Assembly: GCA_000827265.1 (NCBI GenBank)
Contig: KN834836.1
Location: 87,057-151,056, forward strand
From: Collybiopsis luxurians FD-317 M1
Taxonomy: Eukaryota; Basidiomycota; Agaricomycetes; Agaricales; Omphalotaceae
Direction of reading: 5' to 3'
DNA length: 64,000 nucleotides
A program made the position numbers and the translations under genes. The notes beneath the pieces are model-generated. The model was not told the origin of the DNA. It worked only from the letters and a program-made list of their open reading frames with translations, and made no database searches. This document shows positions 1-10,784 of the stretch, piece by piece; position 1 is the first letter of the stretch; the number at the start of each line of letters is the position of its first letter.

Positions 1-1544
1 ACTTGCAAATCAAGTGGCATAGCGATAGAAGGACTTGTTTCGCCCACTCTTGCCATCATCGATGTAAAGTCTCGCTCCAACTTATATTTGTAGGGTTGAT
101 TTAAGTGACAATATCAACAGCCTTTCTCGAGTTATTCCATAGATATCATTCGATCCATCGCGGGGTCCAATTGCTCAGTATTTTCATGGATAACCATTCC
201 TGCTGGGGCAGTTCTGCATCGCTGTGGACCAGAGATATACGGTGGAGGTGGAGAAATGTCAGTCAAAATTGAAAATGAAGTTGCACATTCTGGAAAAGAT
301 GTGACCGAGGTTGCAAAAGAGGTACGTAATTCGTGGAGGGCAAATATATCTTATTCTGCTTCTTCGGCGGTCCTATTGCCATTGTAATGTTACAGACTCC
401 TCTCACCCCAGCTTGCAGACAACTTGATAACAGGCAAAACAATCCATCTGCCTGGAATACCTCCAATGTATGACTACGAATGTTCTCCGCAAGAGGTAAG
501 AGAGAGGCAATGACTCTACCTATCCGAATTGAATCCGTATCCGAACAAGGTCCAAAACAAATCAGATTATCTTTTCTTTCTTGCGGCACAGAGATGTCTG
601 AGGACAGGAGATGGCGCATTCTGTGTGTCCTCTTCTGTCTATGAACCAGAAGCCATGAAAATTGCCAAAGAATGGATGAAGTTGATGGGGAAGGCATGGT
701 ACTCTGTTGGGCCCCTGTCGTTGCCCGACTCACTCCCGCCTACGCAGGCTCACGACGAACAAGAGCTCTTAGTGATTTCTTTCTTGACTAGAATGCAAAA
801 CAAGTTTGGAGAACGATCTGTTTTATTTGTGCGTGGTAACTGACCCGTCTGTCTATATAATCCTGGTTTTTACAATCTTGTTAGATATCTTTCGGTACAT
901 TCTACTGGCCCGCGCAGCCAGAAAAACTATGGGCAATCATCGATGAGCTCATATGCCTTCGAAAGCCCTTCATTTTCGCGCATACATCCCCTCTAGCTCA
1001 TGTCCCAGAGGAAAAAATGAAGATGATCTCGGAGAGTGGTATCGGTATAGCAATGAGCTGGTGCCCACAGGAAAAAATTCTCTCTCATCCCGCAACGGGG
1101 TGGTTCGTAACTCATGGCGGATGGAATAGTACACAAGAAGCATTGATTCATCGCGTTCCGGTGTAAGTTCTGATTTGTTTGGATCGAGTTTGAGCTAGCC
1201 TGACCGACCGTTGCAGGATCTACTGGCCTTTTGCCTTTGATCAACCTTACATTGCAGCTAGGACCTGTCAACATAATGCAGGTTTTGAGTTGATTGAAGT
1301 TCGAACAGGAGAAAGAGGAACGCAGAGGCCTTATCGCTTCCAGACCTGTACAAAATCCCCGTCGTTTCGTGTTTCAGCAGCACGCCAAGAGCTTAAGCTG
1401 TTGCTCCAGCGCATTGAAGGAGAGGAAGGGCAGCGGGTTAGGGCCAATTTCGAACGTCTCGGTCAGATGATCGACGAGACCTGGAATGAAGGTCATGAAG
1501 CTAGAGAAAATCTAGAAGCCTTTCTGCGACGTTTTGTGGATTAA
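1..1544 (+). CDS. UDP-glycosyltransferase (GT1), copy 1, 5' end outside window
   Basis: Family-1 glycosyltransferase that would transfer a sugar from a UDP-sugar to a small lipophilic acceptor; the acceptor cannot be read from sequence. Inferred exons are <1-63, 121-321, 412-495, 592-828, 885-1162 and 1217-1544, all joining in frame and matching the neighbouring copies exon for exon. The C-terminal half carries the GT1 nucleotide-sugar signature: [10 protein letters not shown] followed by [11 protein letters not shown] and, in the next exon, the YWPFAFDQ segment. The first two exons of the family (N-terminal acceptor domain) lie left of the window. From position 901 onward the sequence is identical to copy 2, whereas the upstream exons differ clearly from copies 2 and 3. 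No internal stop is seen, so the gene looks functional. Family call is firm; exon ends are by hand. Confidence 0.88.
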
Positions 1545-2065
1545 AAATATCAATGCACTTTTCAGGTCCCGACAAGTCACACGAGCGTTCCTTCTCCGAA
1601 TACCTGATTTCTTCTGCCATACTATCTCCACACCTATATCTTTTACTGCTTGGTTTCTTCTCGCCCCTTCCAACTCTTTGCAGCCCGAATGAAATCATTC
1701 CCCCCAGCGGGCGCCAAAGTAGTCAAGGTCTATATGAATTTTTGAGGACAGTGTCCGAGTCGAAAAAACATACTTTCGTACGGCTTATGACGAAAACGCA
1801 CGTTGCTCTTGAAATAATATATCAACTTCGAGGCCGGTTCCTATTCACCTCTTCATTACTGTCTTTTACATATGCACGTCGCCTTTGAAAGAGAGCGTGC
1901 ACTCTATTGAACACCTTGTGAACATGTATACGCCACCATTTCAATCTTTTATAAAGCTGCAGCAAGCGAAGTGTCAAAGGTGACCATGAGTTATAAATAT
2001 TGAGACGTCGACGATTCCTTCCGAATCTCTCCACCCACTAGCCGACCTACTCGAATCTACGTGCC
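1545..2065. promoter_or_regulatory. Intergenic promoter of glycosyltransferase copy 2
   Basis: Holds the 3' flank of copy 1 and the promoter of copy 2; the same sequence recurs at 4017-4537 before copy 3. Two TATA-like elements, TATAAA at 1950-1955 and TATAAAT at 1992-1998, precede the ATG at 2066. Short ORFs inside it repeat identically in both copies only because the DNA is duplicated. No other feature seen. Confidence 0.5.
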
Positions 2066-4016
2066 ATGGTTGTAAAACATATCGTTGCCCATTTCGATCC
2101 AGTGTGGGGTCTGTATCCTAATGTTGCCGCGTAGTCCTTAAAACTGATCTCAGCATGCAGCAGCCTACAAGCCTCTGAGTGCTCTCGCCGTGCGTATACT
2201 CGAGAGCCGACCAGATGTGCACTTTACAGTGTTGATCGAAGGGGGAATGATGTACAAAAAATTCAGGCGTGAGCTTGACAAAATGCCCCACGAACAATTG
2301 AGCAAAATACGTTCTTACCTTCAGTATGTCCATTACACTATTAAATATCGATGATTCAGCTTTAGAAATTTACTCAGGCTTCAGCGTCATCGATCTCACT
2401 GGAAAAAACATCAGTCTCGGCGAACCTGTTCCAGAATTCGCCCCAGCTTTCGAGGCTCTCTACTTTTCGAAATCTGTTACTTGTAAATCAAGCGGCGTAG
2501 TTATAGAGGGACTTGTCCCGCCCTCGATCGTCATCGTTGATGTAAGGATTCTTTCCTTCCTTCCTATATGGGTAGAATTGTTTTAAGACTTAATGTTTCC
2601 AGCCTTTCTCGAATTATATTATAGACACTATCCGCTCCATCGCAGGTTATAGTTGCTTCTTATTCAGTTGGATGTGCCTTCCTGCTGGAGCAATTTTGTA
2701 TCGCTGTGGACCGGAAGAGTGCGGTGGAGGTGGGGACATGTCTGCAAAAATTGAAGCCGAAGTTGCACATACTGGAAAAGATGCGGCCGAGGCTGCGAAA
2801 GAGGTAGGAAGACTCGTGAGGGCGGCATATATACACATGATTCATCCATTCTTCCCTCTCTGCAGCTTTTTGATAACATGATCACAGGAAAAGTCATCAG
2901 TTTGCCTGGGGTACCTCCGATGTATGACTACGAGTGGTATCCGCAAGAGGTAAGAGGGGCCCCGCCCTAAGAAATTAATAATTATGAATCTGCGCCGCAC
3001 TCTTATATTCAAATCCATATCCGAAAAGGTCCAATTCAAATCGGATAATCTTCTTTTTCTTGCAGGACAGAGAATCTGGAAGATGGTAGATGGAATAATC
3101 TGCGTGTCCTCTTCTGTTTACGAGCCGGAAGCTATAAAAGTAGCCAAAGAATGGACAGAGTCGATGGGGAAGGCATGGTATACTGTCGGGCCCTTGTCGT
3201 TGCCCGACTCGCTCCCGCCTACGCAGGCTCATGACGAGCAAGAGCTCCTAGTGATTTCTTTTTTGAACAGAATGCAAGACGAATTTGGAGAACGATCTGT
3301 TTTATTTGTGCGTAGTAAACCACCCGTCTGTTTATAAATTCTTACAAGCTTGGTAGATATCTTTCGGTACAATCTACTGGCCCGCGCAGCCAGAAAAACT
3401 ATGGGCAATCATCGATGAGCTCATATGCCTTCGAAAGCCCTTCATTTTCGCGCATACATCCCCTCTAGCTCATGTCCCAGAGGAAAAAATGAAGATGATC
3501 TCGGAGAGTGGTATCGGTATAGCAATGAGCTGGTGCCCACAGGAAAAAATTCTCTCTCATCCCGCAACGGGGTGGTTCGTAACTCATGGCGGATGGAATA
3601 GTACACAAGAAGCATTGATTCATCGCGTTCCGGTGTAAGTTCTGATTTGTTTGGATCGAGTTTGAGCTAGCCTGACCGACCGTTGCAGGATCTACTGGCC
3701 TTTTGCCTTTGATCAACCTTACATTGCAGCTAGGACCTGTCAACATAATGCAGGTTTTGAGTTGATTGAAGTTCGAACAGGAGAAAGAGGAACGCAGAGG
3801 CCTTATCGCTTCCAGACCTGTACAAAATCCCCGTCGTTTCGTGTTTCAGCAGCACGCCAAGAGCTTAAGCTGTTGCTCCAGCGCATTGAAGGAGAGGAAG
3901 GGCAGCGGGTTAGGGCCAATTTCGAACGTCTCGGTCAGATGATCGACGAGACCTGGAATGAAGGTCATGAAGCTAGAGAAAATCTAGAAGCCTTTCTGCG
4001 ACGTTTTGTGGATTAA
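2066..4016 (+). CDS. UDP-glycosyltransferase (GT1), copy 2, likely chimeric
   Basis: Complete GT1 gene of eight inferred exons: 2066-2108, 2161-2323, 2385-2541, 2603-2803, 2866-2949, 3071-3307, 3357-3634 and 3689-4016, giving about 496 residues, normal for the family. The start fits because the first residues read [14 protein letters not shown], the usual N-terminal beta strand, and the exon phase matches copy 4 (18 kb). The PSPG-like donor-binding region (WCPQE, THGGWNS, then YWPFAFDQP) lies in exons 7-8. Exons 1-6, their introns and the promoter are identical to copy 3, while nearly all of exon 7 and exon 8 are identical to copy 1. This is the structure expected from unequal crossing-over between neighbouring paralogues. 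Likely soluble or membrane-associated enzyme of secondary metabolism or detoxification; substrate unknown. Confidence 0.88.
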
Positions 4017-4537
4017 AAATATCAATGCACTTTTCAGGTCCCGACAAGTCACACGAGCGTTCCTTCTCCGAATACCTGATTTCTTCTGCCATACTATCTC
4101 CACACCTATATCTTTTACTGCTTGGTTTCTTCTCGCCCCTTCCAACTCTTTGCAGCCCGAATGAAATCATTCCCCCCAGCGGGCGCCAAAGTAGTCAAGG
4201 TCTATATGAATTTTTGAGGACAGTGTCCGAGTCGAAAAAACATACTTTCGTACGGCTTATGACGAAAACGCACGTTGCTCTTGAAATAATATATCAACTT
4301 CGAGGCCGGTTCCTATTCACCTCTTCATTACTGTCTTTTACATATGCACGTCGCCTTTGAAAGAGAGCGTGCACTCTATTGAACACCTTGTGAACATGTA
4401 TACGCCACCATTTCAATCTTTTATAAAGCTGCAGCAAGCGAAGTGTCAAAGGTGACCATGAGTTATAAATATTGAGACGTCGACGATTCCTTCCGAATCT
4501 CTCCACCCACTAGCCGACCTACTCGAATCTACGTGCC

Positions 4538-6488
4538 ATGGTTGTAAAACATATCGTTGCCCATTTCGATCCAGTGTGGGGTCTGTATCCTAATGTTGCC
4601 GCGTAGTCCTTAAAACTGATCTCAGCATGCAGCAGCCTACAAGCCTCTGAGTGCTCTCGCCGTGCGTATACTCGAGAGCCGACCAGATGTGCACTTTACA
4701 GTGTTGATCGAAGGGGGAATGATGTACAAAAAATTCAGGCGTGAGCTTGACAAAATGCCCCACGAACAATTGAGCAAAATACGTTCTTACCTTCAGTATG
4801 TCCATTACACTATTAAATATCGATGATTCAGCTTTAGAAATTTACTCAGGCTTCAGCGTCATCGATCTCACTGGAAAAAACATCAGTCTCGGCGAACCTG
4901 TTCCAGAATTCGCCCCAGCTTTCGAGGCTCTCTACTTTTCGAAATCTGTTACTTGTAAATCAAGCGGCGTAGTTATAGAGGGACTTGTCCCGCCCTCGAT
5001 CGTCATCGTTGATGTAAGGATTCTTTCCTTCCTTCCTATATGGGTAGAATTGTTTTAAGACTTAATGTTTCCAGCCTTTCTCGAATTATATTATAGACAC
5101 TATCCGCTCCATCGCAGGTTATAGTTGCTTCTTATTCAGTTGGATGTGCCTTCCTGCTGGAGCAATTTTGTATCGCTGTGGACCGGAAGAGTGCGGTGGA
5201 GGTGGGGACATGTCTGCAAAAATTGAAGCCGAAGTTGCACATACTGGAAAAGATGCGGCCGAGGCTGCGAAAGAGGTAGGAAGACTCGTGAGGGCGGCAT
5301 ATATACACATGATTCATCCATTCTTCCCTCTCTGCAGCTTTTTGATAACATGATCACAGGAAAAGTCATCAGTTTGCCTGGGGTACCTCCGATGTATGAC
5401 TACGAGTGGTATCCGCAAGAGGTAAGAGGGGCCCCGCCCTAAGAAATTAATAATTATGAATCTGCGCCGCACTCTTATATTCAAATCCATATCCGAAAAG
5501 GTCCAATTCAAATCGGATAATCTTCTTTTTCTTGCAGGACAGAGAATCTGGAAGATGGTAGATGGAATAATCTGCGTGTCCTCTTCTGTTTACGAGCCGG
5601 AAGCTATAAAAGTAGCCAAAGAATGGACAGAGTCGATGGGGAAGGCATGGTATACTGTCGGGCCCTTGTCGTTGCCCGACTCGCTCCCGCCTACGCAGGC
5701 TCATGACGAGCAAGAGCTCCTAGTGATTTCTTTTTTGAACAGAATGCAAGACGAATTTGGAGAACGATCTGTTTTATTTGTGCGTAGTAAACCACCCGTC
5801 TGTTTATAAATTCTTACAAGCTTGGTAGATATCTTTCGGTACAATCTACTGGCCCGCGCAGCCAGAAAAACTATGGGCAATCATCGATGAGCTCATATGC
5901 CTTCGAAAGCCCTTCATCTTCGCGCATACATCCCCACTAGCTCATATCCCAGAGGAAAAAATGAAGATGATCTCGGAGAGTGGTATCGGTATGGCAATGA
6001 GCTGGTGCCCACAGGAAAAGATCCTCTCTCATCCCGCAACGGGATGGTTTGTCACTCATGGTGGATGGAATAGTACACAAGAAGCATTGATCCATCGCGT
6101 TCCGGTGTAAGTTCTGATTTGTTTGGATTGAGTTTGAGCTAACCTGATCGACTATTGCAGGATCTACTGGCCTTTTGCCTTTGATCAACCTTATAATGCA
6201 GCCAGGACCTGTCGGCATAATGCAGGATTTGAACTGATCGAAGTTCGAACGGGAGAAAGAGGGACACGGAGGCCTTATCGATTCCAGGATGATACGCAGC
6301 TTCCTTCATTTACCCTTTCTGCAGCCCGTGAAGAGTTCAAATTGTTGCTGCAGCGCATACAAGGGGATGAAGGACTCCAGGTCAGGGCCAATTTCGAACA
6401 CCTTGATCGGATGATGGACGAAACCTGGCATGAGGGTCATGAAGCTAATGAGAATTTAGAAGCTTTTCTGCAGCGATTTATAGATTGA
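4538..6488 (+). CDS. UDP-glycosyltransferase (GT1), copy 3
   Basis: Complete GT1 gene with the same eight-exon structure as copy 2: 4538-4580, 4633-4795, 4857-5013, 5075-5275, 5338-5421, 5543-5779, 5829-6106 and 6161-6488, about 496 residues. Identical to copy 2 up to 5917, then distinct: for example IPEEKMK replaces VPEEKMK and the last exon reads [11 protein letters not shown] rather than [11 protein letters not shown]. The motifs [24 protein letters not shown] (split here by reference only) and YWPFAFDQ are kept. The stop lies 85 bp from the 3' end of the convergent methyltransferase gene. It is the apparent parent of the 5' half of copy 2. Confidence 0.88.
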
Positions 6489-6573
6489 AAATTTAAATTT
6501 TCTCGAAATATTTGCTGAACTAAATCATCGAAATTCCTGCTTTTGCAAAGTTCCGCCATCCCGACATACAGTA

Positions 6574-8013
6574 TTACCAAATCACACGAGCAATTTTCCT
6601 CCCAACTCCTGTCTTCTTCTCCCATACAATATCCACCTCTGCGTCTTTATGCTGCTCACTTCCGTCTCGTCCCTTCCAGCTCTTTACAGCCTGAATAAAA
6701 TCATCCATCCCCCCACCGACGCCAAAATAGAACACTTTTGCTGCGACGAGGATAAGTGGAGAATGGGATGAGATAGTCTGTGAGATAGACATTTTGGATA
6801 GTCGCTCTGAAGACGAGTCAACAGAAGGAGGAGGATGAGTAGCGCTCCAGATGACATCAATCAAATCTGGGACATTTTCCGTCCGATAAATGGTTTCTGA
6901 AGTCAAGACGATATCGTATCTTCCTAGATCTCCTCTTGAGGCGTCGTTACTGTCGAGTATTTGATCCTGAAAATTCTTCCAAGAGCCCCCAAAGAACTTG
7001 ATTTCTACGCCATACTCTTGTAAGGATTTGAAAAAGGCATCTCTGAGCGCAGGAGTGATAGGGAGGTCACCGGTAGAGTTGGGATTGGGTTCGGGGTATT
7101 CTAGGGGGTCTGCGGTATCGTCTTCCTCAAAAGCCGAGTCAGTAGAGGATCTTTGAGATGACAGGAAAGGTGCCGAAGCTGGTGACATGTCTGGAGGGGT
7201 TAAGGGTTAGAAGCCACCGAGGCTCGGAGATGAAACCCGACAGGAGGGGCTTACACCAAGCTAATACCGCATTCGGGAACGTTACCAGCTCTAGAGCAGA
7301 TGGATTGTAGTCTTGTACGTGTATCGCAGTTTTCAAGCGTGATGTTGGAGGAGATGTGAATATTTTGTGCAGCAGGTATATTGAAGGGACACCTGTACCA
7401 CACCCTAGCTACAAAACGTCAAAAAATCACAACCTGGATTCATTGAATAGACACGCGGGGCGTACCTCCAACACGCGCTTCCCTTCCAAACCGCCTTCTG
7501 TCAAAATTTCGCTTAAATGATCGACGAGGTCCACACTGCACTCCCATGTCTTCAAACCGCCTTCATATACACCGGGGACTAAATCTGAAGGTGTATCAAG
7601 AAATTGCAGTCTCGGATCTGTCGCTGTACTTTCAATGGCTTCCGGAGAACCTTTATCCTCCGAAATGACTTGAAATCGGGCATCGAATAGGTCCCTTCGT
7701 GAGATATAGTACTTTTGGTCACTGCTCGGAGATGATATTGGGATTTCGAGAGGGGAAAACGATATTTGGGTCGGAAGAGCACTGAGCTATCCTTGAAGGG
7801 AGAAATTGAAGCTCGACTCGGCTACACGCGGGGAAAAAGACTCACCAAATGATCTATATTTAGCTCTACGAACATTCCATCTGTGATGAGAGCTCCTGTC
7901 TGTTCCACAGATATTTTTTCAGGCAGGTTGGGATGTTCTTTTTGTAGGTTCAGCAAGGAATCGATATCGGTGTCGATATCCGCTTGATCTAAATCGAAAT
8001 CGAATTTAAACAT
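6574..8013 (-). CDS. HPM1: Protein-histidine N-methyltransferase, HPM1/METTL18 family
   Basis: SAM-dependent methyltransferase of the family that methylates a histidine of ribosomal protein uL3 in yeast and animals. Inferred exons on the minus strand are 8013-7846, 7786-7466, 7408-7255 and 7190-6574, giving about 419 residues. Family hallmarks are GVYEGGLKTWECSVDLVDHL just before the SAM-binding motif I (LELGCGTGVPS, around residues 162-172, split by an intron), then HVQDYNPSALELVTFPNA. A late FYFGVGGGMDDF segment is also typical of METTL18. The N-terminus is acidic (MFKFDFDLDQAD). It is convergent with glycosyltransferase copy 3 and shares a 279-bp divergent promoter with the transporter. 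Identification is confident; the intron at 7254-7191 uses the donor GTAAGC after TGGT. Confidence 0.9.
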
Positions 8014-8292
8014 GGTCGAGCTGGCTGTAGGGTTCTGTACGTGTCAAACGGAGCTGAATCAGTGTTGATTGAGCCCGCGGCCAGTCTGTGATTCGCAGAT
8101 GTCGGGGAGCCACCGCATGGAAGCCTTGTCGCACGCTGTCGACCGAAAATGGACACGGAAAATTGCCGGACCGCTCTACATTTTCGCGATAAAGTACTGC
8201 CGCAGAGGCCTCGGAAATTCTCAGTTCACTTGAACTCCCAACTTTTACCCTCCCCACCTCCGCATTTTCCCCTCTTTCATTGACGACGAACG
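8014..8292. promoter_or_regulatory. Divergent promoter between HPM1 and transporter genes
   Basis: Compact 279-bp head-to-head intergenic region between ATG at 8013 (minus) and ATG at 8293 (plus). No clear TATA box is visible. Both genes are housekeeping-type, consistent with a shared bidirectional promoter; this is inference from spacing only. Confidence 0.45.
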
Positions 8293-10421
8293 ATGGTCGC
8301 TGCGGGTGCTATTATTTGGATTTCGGTTCGCCCTCTCATCCGACTGTGCGTCGATGGATTTTTTTTGGCTCCTATTTACAATAATGCTCATTATCGCGTT
8401 CATCAGGTTCATCTGCGTAACCTGCGGCTTCGTACTCACAAAAGCAGATCTCTTCCCTGTCCTTGCATCTCGTACATTAGGACAAGTCATCCTGGTTCGA
8501 ATTCTCGCCAAGAGACTTGTTTGTTACTGATCTTTCCACAGAATGTCACCCTCCCCAGTCTCATGTTCTCAAAAATGGTTCCAGCCTTCACGCCGGAGAA
8601 TATTGGCGCTCTAGGTACACTTTGGAAGTTTATTTCTCAGTGCTGTACTCATCTTCACCTTTTTCCCTCGTCCTCCTTTTTTCCCTCGTTGATTGCTACA
8701 CTCCCGATGTGATAGGCCCTCTTGTCCTCGTGGCTGTTATCTACGAGGTGTTAGGTGTTTTCATGGCATGGATCTGCAAGACCTTTTTCTGGGTACCACA
8801 TCGCTTCAGGTACGGTATACTGGTAGCAGGAGGATGGGGAAATGTTGGTGATATTCGTAAGTGGCTTCAACCTGGCTCTCATACGCGTTCATATGTTGAT
8901 TTTGGATAACACCTAGCAACATCTGTTATCATGAGTATCACAGGAGCCGCGCCATTCGGTGGATCAGACCAAACGCTCTCCGTGGCTTACATTTCGGCGT
9001 TCATCTTGGTGTACATGGTAACATCTATTTTCGGGATCTTAACATCTATTTGACTGAGATGTTTGACTGGTAGATTACTCTGTTTCCTATGGGAGCTCAT
9101 TACCTGGTCCTTCAAGACTTTGTTGGCCCAGAAGTGGAAAATTACGAGGTACAAGAGCAGGTTCGTGAGAAGCGCAAAGTCTTGCTGTACGGTTGGCCGA
9201 AGGCCCTCCTTCGACTGTGCCGGCGGCAAAGCATGTCAACAAAAGAAGATCCTGATCCTGAAAACCAATCTTCCACCGGTCAATACACTCCCGAAAAAGA
9301 GCAAGAACAGTCGCCATCTTTCGCCATTCGCCCACGCTCTCACAATAAGCGCGTATCATTCCTGAACAATTCCAACTCTAATAACTTAGACCATCATCGG
9401 ACTTACGAAGATCATGAACTGGACGCTACCACCGCAGTACCCACAGACGGAGCGGCCCAAAGCCACATTGCGTCTCCCGCCCCAACTGTCACTGCGCACG
9501 ATTTTGAATACGAAAACCCTCGCGAAAAAGATAGTTCTCCCAGAAGTATTTCTGGTGAATTAGAGAAAACAGAACCTCCGCCACCACTAACAGAAAGCCA
9601 ACGTCGACGAAAACGTATACTTGCAAAAACCAAAGTAGCAATTAAATCCCTTTTCAACCCTTGCTCGATAACCATGATCGTCGCAATCCCCATCGCTCTC
9701 ATCGCCCCACTCAAAGGTCTCTTCACCCCAACATCAAATGCAAGCATCCCGAATGCCCCAGACGGCGAGCCTCCTCTAGCCTTCATTCTCGATTTTGCAA
9801 ATTTCATGGGTGCCGCTTCCGTCCCGCTGGGATTGATCTGCTTGGGATCCGCCCTGGCGAGGTTGAATGTACCCAGGAGCGAATGGTCGAAATTACCCAC
9901 CGGGGCTATCTTTTCTCTCGCCGTTCTCAAAATGGTGGTTTCTCCGGTCATTGGCGTAGTGATGACGATTGGGTTGACGAGTGCCGGCGTCATTTCGAAG
10001 GAAGATAAGGTGTTACAATTTGTTTGCATGTGAGTCCGCCGCCGAGCGGGATATGTCGTTTCGGTACTTACGTTTCCCGCCGGGTCTGATCGCATCTCTC
10101 GGATAGGTTCTTCTCGTGTCTTCCGACAGCTACCACGCAGGCATGTCAAAGTCTCGAGTCACCGTGTTGTTTTAGCTTTTGACATTGCGTGGGCTTTTTT
10201 TTTTACATAGGTCTATCTTACCCAAGTCTATAGCGGAACTGGGTCTGCGGAGTTCCTATCACCCTTCTTGTTACCGCAGGTAAGTCGGTTTCCGTGCTTC
10301 CATTCAAAACTTTGTTTGATATTGCGACCTTCCGTTGACGTTTTTTCTGCTTTTGCAGTATTTCCTGATGTTCTTCTCCATGACCGGTCTCACAGCATAT
10401 TCGCTTGCCTATCTCTTTTGA
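8293..10421 (+). CDS. Auxin-efflux-carrier (AEC) family membrane transporter
   Basis: Fungal AEC/ECM3-like integral membrane transporter. Nine inferred exons: 8293-8345, 8407-8494, 8542-8614, 8716-8856, 8917-9017, 9074-10029, 10107-10140, 10211-10279 and 10359-10421, giving about 525 residues. The N-terminal half has hydrophobic segments and the family stretches FVLTKADLFP, FSKMVPAFTPENI and RYGILVAGGWGNVGDIPTS. A long hydrophilic loop rich in Ser, Glu and Asn (about residues 165-350) separates these from C-terminal membrane segments beginning around FNPCSITMIVAIPIALIAP and ending QYFLMFFSMTGLTAYSLAYLF. Such transporters sit in the ER or plasma membrane; the cargo in fungi is unsettled. Oddity: the intron after ACG CAG (10141-10210) begins GCATGT, so it is a GC-AG intron; no GT donor restores the frame there. 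Confidence 0.9.
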
Positions 10422-10784
10422 TCCACGAGCGCTGAGGGCTTTTTGATGAACGGTGATATTGTTGCTACGATTTTTGACTTGCTTTGTGTATGAGTTATTT
10501 AGATTTTGTGGGCGGACTCCGCGTAGACCTACTGCAGTTATACGGCTTTGATTTTTCTTGTTCGGTTATATATCGCTATCGCTAAACTACATAGTTTATA
10601 AACGTTGAACGTTGTCGGCTCAGTCAAGTGACAGGATGTGGATAGGTGATACCGTCTGGTACTCGACGAGTCCACACGCCCCGAGTCTGACTTCAAGAAT
10701 TCATAACGTTCATAGACATAAAACATGCAATGGATTAGATACAAGTGAATTACCAAATTCGAAACAGAATCTCATTACTTATGA
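10422..10784. other. Convergent 3' intergenic region, no gene seen
   Basis: Holds the 3' ends of the AEC transporter and of the convergent repeat-rich Cys/His protein gene. Only short shadow ORFs occur; no repeat or RNA gene was recognised. Confidence 0.5.

Larger units (their letters stand above)
901..5917. repeat. Perfect tandem duplication, 2,472-bp period
   Basis: Bases 901-3445 and 3373-5917 are identical over 2,545 bp, an offset of 2,472 bp, as judged by line-by-line reading and by identical translations in every frame. The left limit is position 900 (t) against 3372 (a); the right limit is 3446 (t) against 5918 (c). The unit spans the 3' half of one glycosyltransferase gene, the intergenic promoter and the 5' half of the next. 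The 73 bp excess over the period is where copies 1 and 3 are themselves identical. Confidence 0.93.

Noticed and set aside
1553..1888. 111-codon ORF repeated at 4025-4360
   Set aside because: Identical only because the DNA is duplicated; it lies in the intergenic promoter region, with no family pattern.
8485..8510. GGTTCGAATTC resembling a tRNA B box
   Set aside because: Located at an exon-intron junction of the transporter; no A box or cloverleaf could be drawn around it.
9412..10149. 245-codon minus-strand ORF opposite the transporter
   Set aside because: It lies fully antisense to the long exon 6 of the AEC transporter, which has a clear family match; the antisense translation has none.
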